Shown one piece after another: positions 8,413 through 17,766 of a DNA stretch of 64,000 nt. Each line of letters starts with the position of its first letter. Position 1 is the first letter of the stretch. The stretch is from positions 17,983-81,982 of the forward strand of contig PBTY01000055.1 of assembly GCA_002729235.1 (NCBI GenBank), in the 5' to 3' direction. The notes below the pieces were generated by a model. That model saw only the letters and a list, made by a program, of their open reading frames with translations, ran no database searches and was not told the origin of the DNA. The stretch is from Rickettsiales bacterium. Lineage in GTDB: Bacteria; Bacteroidota; Bacteroidia; Cytophagales; Cyclobacteriaceae. Position numbers and translations under genes: made by a program.

Positions 8413-8900
8413 ATGACCAAATGTGTTTTCCTTGACCGTGATGGAGTAATCAACAAAGGATACTCTGATTATGTTTATACACTTGATCGTTTCGAAATAT
8501 TGCCTGGGGTGATGGAAGGTATAACAGGCTTAAAAAAGACAGGTTATAAGCTTGTGGTGATCACCAATCAATCAGGTATATCACAAGGGATCTACACACG
8601 GTTCCAGATGCAAGCGTGTCACAACTTCATGCAATCACAATTGAAGAATCAAATTGATCAAATTTATTATGCTCCATGGCATCCTAAGGTTTCTGACTCT
8701 CCAAGCAGAAAGCCAGGGACATTAATGTTTGAGCGGGCGATATGCTAAAATAATCGTGGATGATCGGAGATCAAAAGCGGGATCTATTACCGGCTATCAA
8801 ATTAGGTTTAAGCACAATTCAAGTTGCTGGACAGGATGATCAAGTGGCTGATTGTTTGGCTAGTGATTTACTAGAGGCCTCCAAGTTGATTCTGGACTAG
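8413..8900 (+). pseudogene. Frameshifted HAD-family phosphatase (GmhB/HisB-N type)
   Basis: The first frame (8413-8748) encodes 111 residues with HAD motif I FLDRDGVIN, motif II VITNQSG and the lysine region SRKPGT, then hits TAA at 8746. The rest of the domain continues in another frame at 8757-8900: WMIGDQKRDLLPAIKLG (motif III GDxxxD) through to a stop at 8898-8900. Only 17 bases separate the two, where intact relatives have around ten residues, so a short deletion that also shifted the frame fits best. The Zn-binding cysteines of true GmhB are absent (PWHPKVSDSP instead), so the parent was probably a zinc-free IIIA-type HAD phosphatase. Either a decayed gene or a sequence error; a stop in the second frame at 8751 argues against simple programmed shifting. 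Confidence 0.75.
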
Positions 8901-9389
8901 TTATTCGCAAATCATATAGTCAGAGTAGCTCACTCCTAACTCCTTGGCTTTCTTCCAGTCTTTGGTTGCACCTTCTTTGTCATTGATCATGCATTTGGCA
9001 GTGCCTCGGCTGACGTAAGCTTCTGCAAAACCTTTATTGTATTTAATGACCTTATCAAATTCTTCGATTGCGAGCTCGGCATTTTTATCTGAGAGATAGA
9101 TATATCCTTTTTCATAGTAGGCTTCAGCATAATCCTCTTTAAGGTCAGTCGCTTTGTTGAGATCTGACATTGCACCTTTTTTATCCCCAGAAGCGGATTT
9201 ACAAACACCTCTCAAGTAAAATACTTCGGCATTATTAGGTGCATAGGCTGCCGCCTTGTTGAAGTCAAGTATAGCTCCTTTGTAATCCTCTTCCAGATAT
9301 TTGTCGTAACCGGCATCTAGATATTTCTCCGAACCATCTTGTGCAGGAAAGAGCGTGAGGCCAAAAAGTAAAATAAATAGTTTCATCAT
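8901..9389 (-). CDS. Secreted TPR-repeat protein
   Basis: 162 residues with a short signal peptide (MMKLFILLFGLTLFPAQ) and three to four tetratricopeptide repeats from about residue 22: YDKYLEEDYKGAILDFNKA, AEVFYLRGVCKSASGDKKGA, AEAYYEKGYIYLSD, AEAYVSRGTAKCMINDKEGA. Probably a periplasmic scaffold. Its stop directly abuts the end of the degraded HAD gene. Two ATGs (9389 and 9386) are equally possible starts. No specific partner can be inferred. Confidence 0.8.
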   Translation of the reverse strand: MMKLFILLFGLTLFPAQDGSEKYLDAGYDKYLEEDYKGAILDFNKAAAYAPNNAEVFYLRGVCKSASGDKKGAMSDLNKATDLKEDYAEAYYEKGYIYLSDKNAELAIEEFDKVIKYNKGFAEAYVSRGTAKCMINDKEGATKDWKKAKELGVSYSDYMICE

Positions 9390-9429
9390 CTCAAAGGTAT
9401 TTAACGGTTCTCAATCTTACATGTTGTTC

Positions 9430-11247
9430 TCAACCCAACGTCTTATCCAAGTTATAAGCAGCACTGATTAAGGATAAATGAGTGAAGGCCTGTGGAAAAT
9501 TGCCCAATGCTTCGCCTCTCGGCCCCGTTTCCTCGGCGTACAATCCCAGGTGATTGGCATAGGTAAGCATTTGCTCAAACATCAATCGAGCTTTCTCCAA
9601 CTTGTCTTTATCTTGTTGCCCAGCCCGTGTTAGTGCTTCTACCATCCAGAAGGTACATAGATTGAAGGTGCCTTCTTCGCCGGTAATTCCATCATCGGTC
9701 TCGTTCACATTGTAGCGATAGACCAAACTATCCATCAATAATCCGCCTTCTTCTGGTGATTTTAAGATGGCATCAATAGTTTTGATGATTCGGGTATCTG
9801 AAGGTGAAACGAAGAAGGTTAATGGCATCATTAGATTAGAAGCGTCAAGTGTTTTACTTCCATAATGTTGTACAAAAGCACCAACTTCAGCATCCCAACC
9901 TTTGGTCATTATTTCTTCATAGATTTTATCGCGTTCTTTCATCCAAACATCTCTATCAGAAGGGAAGGAGCGCTTGTCAGCCAAACGAATGCCTCGATCT
10001 AGAGCCACCCAGCACATTAATTTGGAGTAGACAAAATGCTGTCTACCACCCCGTACTTCCCAGATACCTTCATCTTTCAGGTGCCAGTTATTGGCCACCC
10101 AGTTAATTAGCTTTCGTAGTTGCTTCCACAGATCATAGGAAATTGGGTTGCCATATTTGTTGAAGAGGTAGACCGAATCAAGAAGTTCTCCGTAAATGTC
10201 TAGTTGCAGTTGATCATAAGCTCCATTACCAATTCTAACGGGTTTAGATCCTTTGTATCCTTCCAGGTGGTCCAACGTGAATTCTTCCAGTTCATGTCGT
10301 CCATCTATTCCATACATGATTTGAATGGACCCATCTTCGTTGAGCTCGTAGCAACGCTCTTCTACCCATCTCATAAAATTTTCTGCTTCCTTGGTGAAGC
10401 CAATTCGCATCAAACCATAAATGGTAAAGGCAGCATCCCGAATCCAGGTATAGCGATAGTCCCAGTTTCTTACCCCTCCGAGTTCTTCGGGTAGGGCACA
10501 TGTTGGTGCAGCAACTATGGCACCGGTTGGCTCGAAGGTTAGAAGTTTCAGGGTAAGTGCAGAACGAATAACTATTTCTCTCCATCGACCTTTGTAGGTG
10601 CACTGTTTCACCCAGTCGGTCCAATAATCGATAGTGCTGATGAGTCCTTCATGTGCAATGTCATCTGAAAAACTGGTTTCTCCACCTTCAGTCTCTTTCA
10701 TCACAAAATTGGCAGTTTCACCACCTTGCATTTCGATTTCTGCACAAACTCCTGAGCTAAAATTATCAAGAGGTATAGAGGTGGAAAGGGTAAGTGACAG
10801 GCTTTTCGATTGAAAAGTAGCTCCTTCACCACTGATGATGGTTTGATGCTCATCTCTGGCATAATTGAATGCAGGAACACATTCCATACGCATTTTCATG
10901 GTGCCACGTACCATTTTCACCCAACGTACCAGGCGATTTTGTTGTTCTCCGATTTTGGTCTTCCCTACAGGCATAAAATCGATTACCTCACAGACCCCTT
11001 GCTGCGCCAAAAATCTAGTGATCAATACATTGGTATCTGGCCAGTAAAACTGCTTTTTGGTGACTTCTGATTCTACAGGTGTAATTTGAAAGTAGCCAGC
11101 CTTTTTATCATCAAGAATTCGTCCAAAAACACTCGGAGAGTCAAAATGAGGGAAACAAAACCAATCAATGGAACCATCAACTCCTACCAGACAACTGGTA
11201 CGCATGTTCCCAATGATTCCGTAATCTTCGATTTTTTTATAGGCCAT
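9430..11247 (-). CDS. Glycoside hydrolase family 15 enzyme (glucoamylase/trehalase-like)
   Basis: 605 residues, no signal peptide, so cytoplasmic. N-terminal beta-sandwich begins [17 protein letters not shown] and [12 protein letters not shown], typical of the bacterial GH15 group; the (alpha/alpha)6 barrel carries [19 protein letters not shown] and [16 protein letters not shown] (with the expected Glu) and [16 protein letters not shown], which holds the second catalytic Glu. This group cleaves terminal alpha-glucosyl units from malto-oligosaccharides or trehalose; the window has no trehalose or glycogen genes to settle which. Single-gene transcript, divergent from the PadR-2 cassette. Confidence 0.9.
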   Translation of the reverse strand: MAYKKIEDYGIIGNMRTSCLVGVDGSIDWFCFPHFDSPSVFGRILDDKKAGYFQITPVESEVTKKQFYWPDTNVLITRFLAQQGVCEVIDFMPVGKTKIGEQQNRLVRWVKMVRGTMKMRMECVPAFNYARDEHQTIISGEGATFQSKSLSLTLSTSIPLDNFSSGVCAEIEMQGGETANFVMKETEGGETSFSDDIAHEGLISTIDYWTDWVKQCTYKGRWREIVIRSALTLKLLTFEPTGAIVAAPTCALPEELGGVRNWDYRYTWIRDAAFTIYGLMRIGFTKEAENFMRWVEERCYELNEDGSIQIMYGIDGRHELEEFTLDHLEGYKGSKPVRIGNGAYDQLQLDIYGELLDSVYLFNKYGNPISYDLWKQLRKLINWVANNWHLKDEGIWEVRGGRQHFVYSKLMCWVALDRGIRLADKRSFPSDRDVWMKERDKIYEEIMTKGWDAEVGAFVQHYGSKTLDASNLMMPLTFFVSPSDTRIIKTIDAILKSPEEGGLLMDSLVYRYNVNETDDGITGEEGTFNLCTFWMVEALTRAGQQDKDKLEKARLMFEQMLTYANHLGLYAEETGPRGEALGNFPQAFTHLSLISAAYNLDKTLG

Positions 11248-11359
11248 AGACTAAGCAATGCGTTTTGATAGTAAGTCTTTTTGGGAGGGTGTTGTTCGGA
11301 ATATTTTCAATTTACATCATCCAGGACTATTGGCATGATTTATTAGTGGGTTATTATTT

Positions 11360-11420
11360 TACTTACAAAAGTGAAACTTTATAATAGAGTCAGGAGTATA
11401 TAATACTTACAATTGTGAAA
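11360..11420 (+). promoter_or_regulatory. Tandem operator-like repeats upstream of PadR-2
   Basis: TACTTACAAAAGTGAAA (11360-11376) and TACTTACAATTGTGAAA (11404-11420) match at 15 of 17 positions, 44 bp apart (about four turns). The second contains the near-palindrome TTACAATTGTGAA and ends 3 bases before the ATG of PadR-2, so a bound repressor would also cover the ribosome-binding area. The sequence is unlike the repeats upstream of PadR-1. Confidence 0.6.
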
Positions 11421-11423
11421 TAA

Positions 11424-11756
11424 ATGGAAAATATCAAGTTAGGAAATTTTGAAGAGCTGATTTTACTATTGGTTGCATTGCTTTATGATAAGGCTTATTC
11501 GGTTTCCATTGTGGAGGAGTATGAAAAGCAAACCGGTAAAAGCATTAATATCAGTGCCATTCATACGGTACTATATCGGCTAGAGAAGAAAAGTTATTTG
11601 GAATCTCGCTTAGGTGAGGCCAAATCAGAACGTGGGGGTAAACGCAAACGACTTTTTTACCTGACTACACAAGGAGCAAATGCACTAAACGAAATTCAAA
11701 ATGTTCGTGATCAATTGCGTAGCCAGATTCCATCCATTGCTTTTCCTACTTCATGA
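11424..11756 (+). CDS. PadR-family transcriptional regulator (cassette 2)
   Basis: 110 residues, full PadR winged helix: helix 1 NFEELILLLVALLYDKAYSVSIV, recognition region ISAIHTVLYRLEKKSY, wing GGKRKRLFYLT, C-terminal helix NALNEIQNVRDQL. It is homologous along its whole length to the regulator at 220-555. The stop codon overlaps the start of the permease gene (ATGA at 11753-11756), so both are translated as a unit. Likely autorepressor of the cassette through the repeats just upstream. Confidence 0.92.
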   Translation: MENIKLGNFEELILLLVALLYDKAYSVSIVEEYEKQTGKSINISAIHTVLYRLEKKSYLESRLGEAKSERGGKRKRLFYLTTQGANALNEIQNVRDQLRSQIPSIAFPTS

Positions 11757-14344
11757 AAAGATCTACATCATATGACCCGCCACAAAGTGCTCTAAGTCTA
11801 TTTAGATGGTACTGTCGAGACGAACGCCTCGAAGAGTTGGAAGGAGACTTACTGGAGATGCATGAATATCGGATCAGAAAAGGATATTCAGCTACCAGGC
11901 TTAAAAGGCTATTTTGGTGGGATGTGATTAAGTGTTTTAAGGCCTATTCAATCAAAACTACTCGAAATAAAATGAACACATCACTTTACCAATCCTATTT
12001 GAAAATAGGAGTACGAAATGCCTGGCTCAATAAAGGACCTGTGGCTATCAATATTCTTGGTCTGGGTCTGTCTGTCGGATTTTGTATAACAGTTTACATG
12101 ATTATGGCCTATAACCTGGAGTTTGATTCCTTTTATCAAAATACGGATGACTTATATCGGGTCCATAGTTTTAGGACTGATAATACCGAGGATTTCAGAT
12201 ATGAATATGCTCCCGTTGCAATGGTTAATTACATGCAAAATTCATTTAGTGACGTAGAAGAGGTTGCTCATTTCCAGCGTAAGACTTTTACTTCTTTATA
12301 CCAAAATGAGTTTTATGAAGAGCGTACGGCTATTGTTTCAGAAAACTTCTTGAAAGTATTTGACATTCCTCTCCGCTATGGATCCCCAGAAACATTGACC
12401 GATCCAAATACTGTTTATCTAACTAAGAGAGTGGCAGAAAAGTATTTTGGAGAGGTTTATCCGGTAGGGGAAACCATGACATTGTATATCAATGAAGATC
12501 AACCCACACGCGTCACTGTAGGTGGTGTTTTTGATCACATACCCTTGAATTCTAGTTTTTTCTTTGACATATTGATCAATTTCTCTACGCTGGAAACAGC
12601 TCGTGATATTTCTGCCAATGATTGGAAGGAAGAGCGGGCAGGCCTTTACTTCAAAAGCTCCAATCCGGCATCAGTTGAAAAACAATTAAAAGATCTCTTG
12701 CCGATCCACAATCAAAACAATGAAAAATGGCAATTGAGCAATCTGGAAGTAATTCCATTTATTGATGAGCGACTGGCGGATCAAATTACAGATTACTCAC
12801 CAACCAATATGCGATTAAGACCACAGGTGATCATTATTTTTTCTATGATGGCCTTTCTCATCCTTTTGGTAGCAGTATTCAATGTTGCCAACACAGCTAT
12901 TGCTCTTGTGAGTAAGCGGTTGAAAGAAGTAGGAATTAGGAAAACGCTGGGTACCTATAATCGCGAGATATTCATTCAGTTCTTACTTGAAATGCTTGTG
13001 GTTACTTTCTCAGCATTGATCATTGCCTTGCTGTTGGGAAATGTGTTTGCGAGAGAATTTTTTGGCGCTTTTGGATTTTCATTCCTGATATCTGATATCA
13101 GCATTTTTAATTTTCTGCCTGCTGTAATTCTGTTTTTGGTGATTATCACCTTAATGGCGGGATTTATACCTGCGGCTTATGCTCGGAAGTTTGAAACCAT
13201 ATCCATATTGAATAAACGATATAAGCTAATGGGTGTGGGTTGGGTCAATCGATTATTAATAGTTGGTCAATTTGCATTTTCTATAGCTGTGTTGATCACT
13301 GGTGCCGCATTTGCTAGCAACACTGAATACATGGAGTCTTATGATTTCGGATTTAATTCCAAGAACTTAATGGTATTCCATTTCTCGGACCCATCCAAGA
13401 TGAATGGATTTGAGAATAGATTGAGTCAGTTTCCGGAGGTTTCATCCATCATTCAAACGAAAAACCACCATGACTTATCTCGAGCGACTGTATTAATGAA
13501 GAATGATACTGGAAATGTCCAGGTGCATGCCTATGAGGTGGACGCTGGTTATCTTGAGTTTATGGATATCCAGCTATATAGTGGCCGTGATTTTCGCGGC
13601 GGAAGTGAAGCTGATATTCAAGAGTCTGTGATTGTGAATGAACAGTTTGTAAATCGTTATCTGCCTCCAGGTGACGTGCTAAATACCATGGTGACTCTAG
13701 ATGGCCAAAAGAAGCGTATCATAGGTATTTCTGAGCTGGTATCGTCCGACGTGTATTCTGATGCATTACCTAAACCTGAAGTCTACCTGATGACTCAAGA
13801 TAGTTCCTTCAATAGGCTGTTAGTGAGGACATCTAGTTCCAATGAGCAAGTGGAGGCGAAGTTCAAAGCTCTTTGGGTAGAATTATTCGAAACACCATTT
13901 GGAGGAGATTGGCAGCACCAGACTTCTGGCTTTTATGCTGTGAGGGATTCCAAAAACTTGAAGTCCATGTTTTTGGCTTTGGCTGGATTGGGATGTTTTC
14001 TCAGCTTGATAGGGATTTTTTCATTGGCGAGTATCAACGTGGTGAAGAAAACCAAGGAGATAAGTATCCGAAAAATACTTGGGGCCACATTTGCTCAGAT
14101 CAACCTGGCTGTAAATCGATCATTCACCATTATTCTTATTGTGTCACTATTTGTTGGCTCAGCACTGGGTTACTTTATTAGTGAAGGAATACTCCAGTCT
14201 ATTTACAAGTATTATCACAACTTATCAATCGCAGGAGGTTTAGTAATTGGTCTGGGAATTGTTGTTACTGCTTTCATTTTCATTTTAGCAGCGACAGTGA
14301 GACCAATTAAAGCAAACCCAAGTGATGGATTGAGATCAGAATAA
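11753..14344 (+). CDS. FtsX/MacB-type ABC transporter permease with N-terminal prefix domain
   Basis: 863 residues. Residues 1-75 form a soluble prefix (YCRDERLEELEGDLLEM) found in PadR-linked Bacteroidota permeases. Helix 1 is near residue 100 (NILGLGLSVGFCITVYM), followed by a MacB-like periplasmic core, three helices around 360-490, a fourth at about 500-520 that begins a second half, a second periplasmic core, and three C-terminal helices from about 750. The sequences KRLKEVGIRKTLGT and KKTKEISIRKILGA are the paired coupling motifs of the FtsX fold. No ATPase gene is adjacent; the ATP-binding partner must come from elsewhere. Probably a mechanotransmission-type exporter or lipid/peptide efflux unit under PadR control. 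Confidence 0.9.
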   Translation: MKRSTSYDPPQSALSLFRWYCRDERLEELEGDLLEMHEYRIRKGYSATRLKRLFWWDVIKCFKAYSIKTTRNKMNTSLYQSYLKIGVRNAWLNKGPVAINILGLGLSVGFCITVYMIMAYNLEFDSFYQNTDDLYRVHSFRTDNTEDFRYEYAPVAMVNYMQNSFSDVEEVAHFQRKTFTSLYQNEFYEERTAIVSENFLKVFDIPLRYGSPETLTDPNTVYLTKRVAEKYFGEVYPVGETMTLYINEDQPTRVTVGGVFDHIPLNSSFFFDILINFSTLETARDISANDWKEERAGLYFKSSNPASVEKQLKDLLPIHNQNNEKWQLSNLEVIPFIDERLADQITDYSPTNMRLRPQVIIIFSMMAFLILLVAVFNVANTAIALVSKRLKEVGIRKTLGTYNREIFIQFLLEMLVVTFSALIIALLLGNVFAREFFGAFGFSFLISDISIFNFLPAVILFLVIITLMAGFIPAAYARKFETISILNKRYKLMGVGWVNRLLIVGQFAFSIAVLITGAAFASNTEYMESYDFGFNSKNLMVFHFSDPSKMNGFENRLSQFPEVSSIIQTKNHHDLSRATVLMKNDTGNVQVHAYEVDAGYLEFMDIQLYSGRDFRGGSEADIQESVIVNEQFVNRYLPPGDVLNTMVTLDGQKKRIIGISELVSSDVYSDALPKPEVYLMTQDSSFNRLLVRTSSSNEQVEAKFKALWVELFETPFGGDWQHQTSGFYAVRDSKNLKSMFLALAGLGCFLSLIGIFSLASINVVKKTKEISIRKILGATFAQINLAVNRSFTIILIVSLFVGSALGYFISEGILQSIYKYYHNLSIAGGLVIGLGIVVTAFIFILAATVRPIKANPSDGLRSE

Positions 14345-14355
14345 TATGAAAAAGT

Positions 14356-14382
14356 AAATGCCGATCAATATGATCGGCATTT
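14356..14382. terminator. Bidirectional terminator between convergent genes
   Basis: AAATGCCGATCA (14356-14367) and TGATCGGCATTT (14371-14382) form a perfect 12-bp stem with a 3-base loop. T-rich tracts flank it on both strands (GTTATTTTTC to the right; ACTTTTTC on the minus strand), serving the permease gene and the 4Fe-4S gene. Confidence 0.85.
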
Positions 14383-14383
14383 G

Positions 14384-15937
14384 TTATTTTTCTAGTTGAA
14401 TTCCTTCATTTCCTATTAGAATTGGCTCTCCAAATCTTCCTTCCTCATCTCTGTTTTCCAGGTTAAGAACTCCCCGTGGACATACTGCTGAGCAGACGCC
14501 ACATCCTACACAGCTTGAACGAACAATATTTTGACCTCTTTGCGCATACCACCTTACATCAATACCCATTTCACAATAGGTAGAGCAATTCCCACAAGAG
14601 ATACATTGACCGCCATTGGTCGTTATTCTAAATCTGGATTTGAATCGCTGAACTATTCCTAAATAAGCAGCAAGTGGGCATCCAAATCGACACCAAACTC
14701 TGTTTCCCATGATTGGGTAAAACCCTGTGCCTATAACCCCAGAGAATATGGATCCGATTAGGAAACCATACGGTTGGCGTAGCCAGGTATAGGTATCCAG
14801 TCCAAGTAAGGTGTTGGATCCAGTTATGAAGGTGTAAAGAACCCCAATGGTCATGATGATGGAAAACACAAGCACTCCATGAATGAGGTATCGCTCAATT
14901 TTCCATGCTTTGACAGACTTGTCGGAAAGTTGTCGGAAAGAGTCTCCAGCAGTTTCTGCTAACCCTCCACAACCACAGACCCAGGAGCAATACCATCGCT
15001 TACCAAAGAAGAAAACGAATACAGGTACTCCTACAACAAATAACGTGATACCCCAGGCGAACATGAAGATTCCCAATCCTCCGGCAGAAGTCAAACTTTC
15101 TATATGCCAGGGTTCAAAGAAATCATAGTCAAGCGGCCACATATTCTTAAAGTCAAAATATGGCTGATTGAGACGCACAAGAATCTCTGGCAGAATAAAT
15201 GCGAACGCAGTTTGGAAAAACATGACCGATAGAGTTCGTACTATTTGGTACTTACTATGTCGATACTTGATGATCATGCGGATACCCATCACCAACACAG
15301 CAAACGTGTACAGGAAGCCATACAAAAACCATTGACTTGCCTGAGCACTCGGATTAATTAGTTTTTGAACGGGATCTACCAAAATGATCCAATTCATAAT
15401 ATACGCATCGTAGAAGTAGAGTAAGACGTAAAAAGCAACTAGTAGGACACCAATGCTTATTCCTAGCCATCCCCGATTATTCAATGCATGATGAAAGATT
15501 CCATTGTTTTTGATTCCTGAAGGTCCTCCTAACTGAACTTGTGGAAGAATGAACATTAATGATCCGATGGTGCCAATCACAAAAACCAATATGAAAAGGA
15601 GAGAAGTATGTTCTTTGATAATCCCGTGAGTAGCTACTCTGGTAAGATTACTGGCATATTGATCAAAGATGACTTTATCCCATTGCTGCTCAGCCCGCAT
15701 TTTCTGATTGTTGGTATTAATGGCTCCATTGACCACATTCACAAATGAGATGCTCGAAGAGTAACTCTCATCAATGATGTCATCGAAATACGGATCTAAT
15801 AACTCTTGATGCTCTGGTTTGACAATGGATTGATAATCTTCCCTTGATAGCTCATAGGAAGACATGAAGAAGATCCCCAGAAATAGAAAGAAGGAAAAAA
15901 GAAAAAGAACAAGGCCTGTATATCTAATTGCTTTCAT
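14384..15937 (-). CDS. Polytopic membrane 4Fe-4S protein (NapH/NosR-like)
   Basis: 517 residues. An N-terminal helix (6-27) is followed by a roughly 90-residue outer loop, then about seven more helices. Two membrane-flanked cysteine motifs (WYCSWVCGCGG and VWCRFGCPLA) and two C-terminal ferredoxin motifs (CISCGNCSTYCEMG, CVGCGVCSAVCPRG) are intact, so two 4Fe-4S clusters are expected on the cytoplasmic side plus the membrane Cys pairs. This is the layout of NapH/NosR/CcoG-type electron carriers. Its upstream co-transcribed neighbour is a flavin NAD(P)H oxidoreductase 18 bases away, suggesting electrons go NAD(P)H to FAD to Fe-S and across the membrane. The final acceptor is unknown. Confidence 0.87.
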   Translation of the reverse strand: MKAIRYTGLVLFLFSFFLFLGIFFMSSYELSREDYQSIVKPEHQELLDPYFDDIIDESYSSSISFVNVVNGAINTNNQKMRAEQQWDKVIFDQYASNLTRVATHGIIKEHTSLLFILVFVIGTIGSLMFILPQVQLGGPSGIKNNGIFHHALNNRGWLGISIGVLLVAFYVLLYFYDAYIMNWIILVDPVQKLINPSAQASQWFLYGFLYTFAVLVMGIRMIIKYRHSKYQIVRTLSVMFFQTAFAFILPEILVRLNQPYFDFKNMWPLDYDFFEPWHIESLTSAGGLGIFMFAWGITLFVVGVPVFVFFFGKRWYCSWVCGCGGLAETAGDSFRQLSDKSVKAWKIERYLIHGVLVFSIIMTIGVLYTFITGSNTLLGLDTYTWLRQPYGFLIGSIFSGVIGTGFYPIMGNRVWCRFGCPLAAYLGIVQRFKSRFRITTNGGQCISCGNCSTYCEMGIDVRWYAQRGQNIVRSSCVGCGVCSAVCPRGVLNLENRDEEGRFGEPILIGNEGIQLEK

Positions 15938-15955
15938 GGTGAAGTCAATAACGGA

Positions 15956-17284
15956 TCAATTGAATAATTTTTGGAAGAATGTTGGTTTGGATATTTGGAT
16001 GTTTTCGCCAAATTCAGAATTGTACTGCAACTGTATTTCGGGTTCAAATCGCTTAAAGAATTCTGGATCGAAGTTCGCTTCTGGTAGGTTCTCTATTACA
16101 TAGGATAAGGTTTTAGTCTGATTCAGCCACTTATCCCACACCTCATGTCGCATTCTGATTCCAAAGGTATTGATCCCTAAAACCTTTTTATTACCAGTTT
16201 CATAGACCACATGTATGCACTTCTTGCCGTCAGTCGATTCCCAATAAAACGAACCTTGATTATCGGATAAAACCGATGGAACTGAGCCATACGTTTGGTA
16301 CTCGATATCGAAGAATTTCGCAGAATTAAACCAATAACCCGGTTGGTATTTGGTTGGTGATCCGGTGATTGTCTTAGCCAAAGTTTCACCCATCATGCGA
16401 CCGACATACCATACTGCTTCTATGGCTCTGCGATGACTTGGAGCTGATCTCAATTGAACACAGTCTCCAATAGCGTAGACGTCTGGAATGTTAGTAGCCA
16501 GGTATTCATCAACTAGTATTCCTCTATCAATTTCAAGTTTGGTTTCTTTCAGGAAATCTATATTCGGTCGGACCCCAACTGTAAGTCCCACAAACTGGCA
16601 ATCAATCAGTTCTCCTGATTTGGTCTTGATTCCTTTGACTTTGCCAGTTCCATCATCTAAAATTTCTGCCAATTCGGTCTCTTTTTGGAGATCAATTCCG
16701 TGTTCTGCTAGATGGCGATCAATAAGTGCACCTTCTTGAGCTGGAAGTACATTTCCCCAGAAGTGTGTTTCTCGGATTAAATAGGTCACATGAATTCCCC
16801 TGGAATGAAGCATTTCTGCCATTTCCACACCAATCAAACCTCCACCCACAATCACTGCGTTTCGGATGTTCTTTGTGTTAGACTCCATCAATTCAAGGTC
16901 CTGCAGATTATACAGGCTTTGTACGCCATTGAGGTCTTGACCTGGCCAATCAAATTTATTGGATTGACTACCGGTAGCCAGAATTAGCTTGTCATAAGGT
17001 ATTTCCTGTGAATCTACTGTTATTAGCTTCTTACTGTCAAAATCAATTGACTTAACCCATGCCTGAAGGAGGTCAATATCGTTTTTTTTCCAAAACCAAT
17101 TCTCATATGGTTTGGTGTTCTCGTAATTCATATGCCCCATGTAAACATACATGAGGGCAGTTCTGCTAAAAAAATGCTCAGATTCTCCACTGATTACGGT
17201 AATTGAATCACTGGATGCTTTTCTAATATGTCTTGCGGCAGTAATACCCGCTATTCCATTACCGAGGATGACGATTTTTGACAT
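15956..17284 (-). CDS. FAD-dependent pyridine nucleotide oxidoreductase
   Basis: 442 residues. FAD-binding GNGIAGITAARH at residues 8-19, NAD(P)-binding VIVGGGLIGVEMAE near 144-157, and the second FAD motif DVYAIGDCVQL near 279-290, typical of the class-I pyridine nucleotide disulphide oxidoreductase fold without a redox-active CxxxxC pair. Similar to NAD(P)H:rubredoxin/nitrite reductase-type flavoproteins. The C-terminal ~130 residues differ from rubredoxin reductases. First gene of a two-gene operon with the membrane 4Fe-4S protein, its likely electron partner. Confidence 0.88.
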   Translation of the reverse strand: MSKIVILGNGIAGITAARHIRKASSDSITVISGESEHFFSRTALMYVYMGHMNYENTKPYENWFWKKNDIDLLQAWVKSIDFDSKKLITVDSQEIPYDKLILATGSQSNKFDWPGQDLNGVQSLYNLQDLELMESNTKNIRNAVIVGGGLIGVEMAEMLHSRGIHVTYLIRETHFWGNVLPAQEGALIDRHLAEHGIDLQKETELAEILDDGTGKVKGIKTKSGELIDCQFVGLTVGVRPNIDFLKETKLEIDRGILVDEYLATNIPDVYAIGDCVQLRSAPSHRRAIEAVWYVGRMMGETLAKTITGSPTKYQPGYWFNSAKFFDIEYQTYGSVPSVLSDNQGSFYWESTDGKKCIHVVYETGNKKVLGINTFGIRMRHEVWDKWLNQTKTLSYVIENLPEANFDPEFFKRFEPEIQLQYNSEFGENIQISKPTFFQKLFN

Positions 17285-17465
17285 TGGTCATGTTGTTGAA
17301 TTCCAAAAATACTTGCTATGTCTCCCAAAATGATCACAGAAGCCTCACATGAAGCTGTATTGTCAATGGGTTGACACTTGTCAGTATTTCAACAGAAGAT
17401 AGTGATTATCGATGAAACTAAATTCTTCATGGGGTTGAACTTAGTATACAACTAAATAGTTAATA

Positions 17466-17672
17466 GAATACGAAGACATTGGAATCCAAACCAGTGGTTC
17501 TTCCGTATATTAAAATACTGAGAGACAATTGAGTAGGTGAAAGTGCTTAGGAGGTTGTTTTCACAGTGTCATAGCATTTAAAGACTTGGTGGGTTACTGA
17601 TAAATAGGTTAGGTTAGGTTTGAAATCCCATCAATACAAGAGCCCCGCCCGGATCAGCGGGGCTTCTTTTTT
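17466..17672 (+). ncRNA. Candidate structured non-coding RNA with own terminator
   Basis: The 480 bases between 17285 and 17766 hold no credible gene, yet a strong plus-strand terminator sits at 17641-17672, and the gene to the left is transcribed away from it. Upstream are two good stem-loops: 17468-17508 (ATACG, AAGA and CATTGG pair with CCAGTG, TCTT and CGTAT, loop AATCCAAA) and 17517-17567 (ACTG/CAGT and ACAA/TTGT around internal loops). A further weak pairing joins GGTGGG near 17588 with CCCATC near 17627. I do not recognise it as tmRNA, RNase P or SRP RNA. The 5' end and promoter are not determined; 17285-17465 shows nothing else I can name. Confidence 0.4.
17641..17672 (+). terminator. 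Rho-independent terminator of an orphan transcript
   Basis: AGCCCCGC (17641-17648) pairs with GCGGGGCT (17657-17664), 8-base loop, followed by TCTTTTTT. It has no open reading frame in front of it on this strand. Confidence 0.85.
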
Positions 17673-17705
17673 AACTTCTTAATATATTTCTTCTATACCA
17701 TAAAA

Positions 17706-17764
17706 TGGATAAAATATTATCTATTTAAGTGTGTTTTGGTTATATTTGGATAATATATTGTCCA
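17706..17764 (+). promoter_or_regulatory. hipBA promoter with two HipB-type operators
   Basis: Two 18-bp near-palindromes, TGGATAAAATATTATCTA (17706-17723) and TGGATAATATATTGTCCA (17747-17764), start 41 bp apart (about four turns). They resemble the TATCC/GGATA half-sites of E. coli HipB operators. A perfect Bacteroidota -7 box TATATTTG (17741-17748) overlaps the edge of the second, which ends 2 bases before the hipB ATG. Confidence 0.75.
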
Positions 17765-17766
17765 TT

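Noticed and set aside
8749-8900. Programmed frameshifting in the HAD gene
   Set aside because: No slippery heptamer with pseudoknot is evident, bases seem to be missing between motifs, and the second frame has its own stop just before TGG at 8757.
17285-17672. tmRNA, RNase P RNA or SRP RNA
   Set aside because: None of the conserved core motifs of these RNAs are present.
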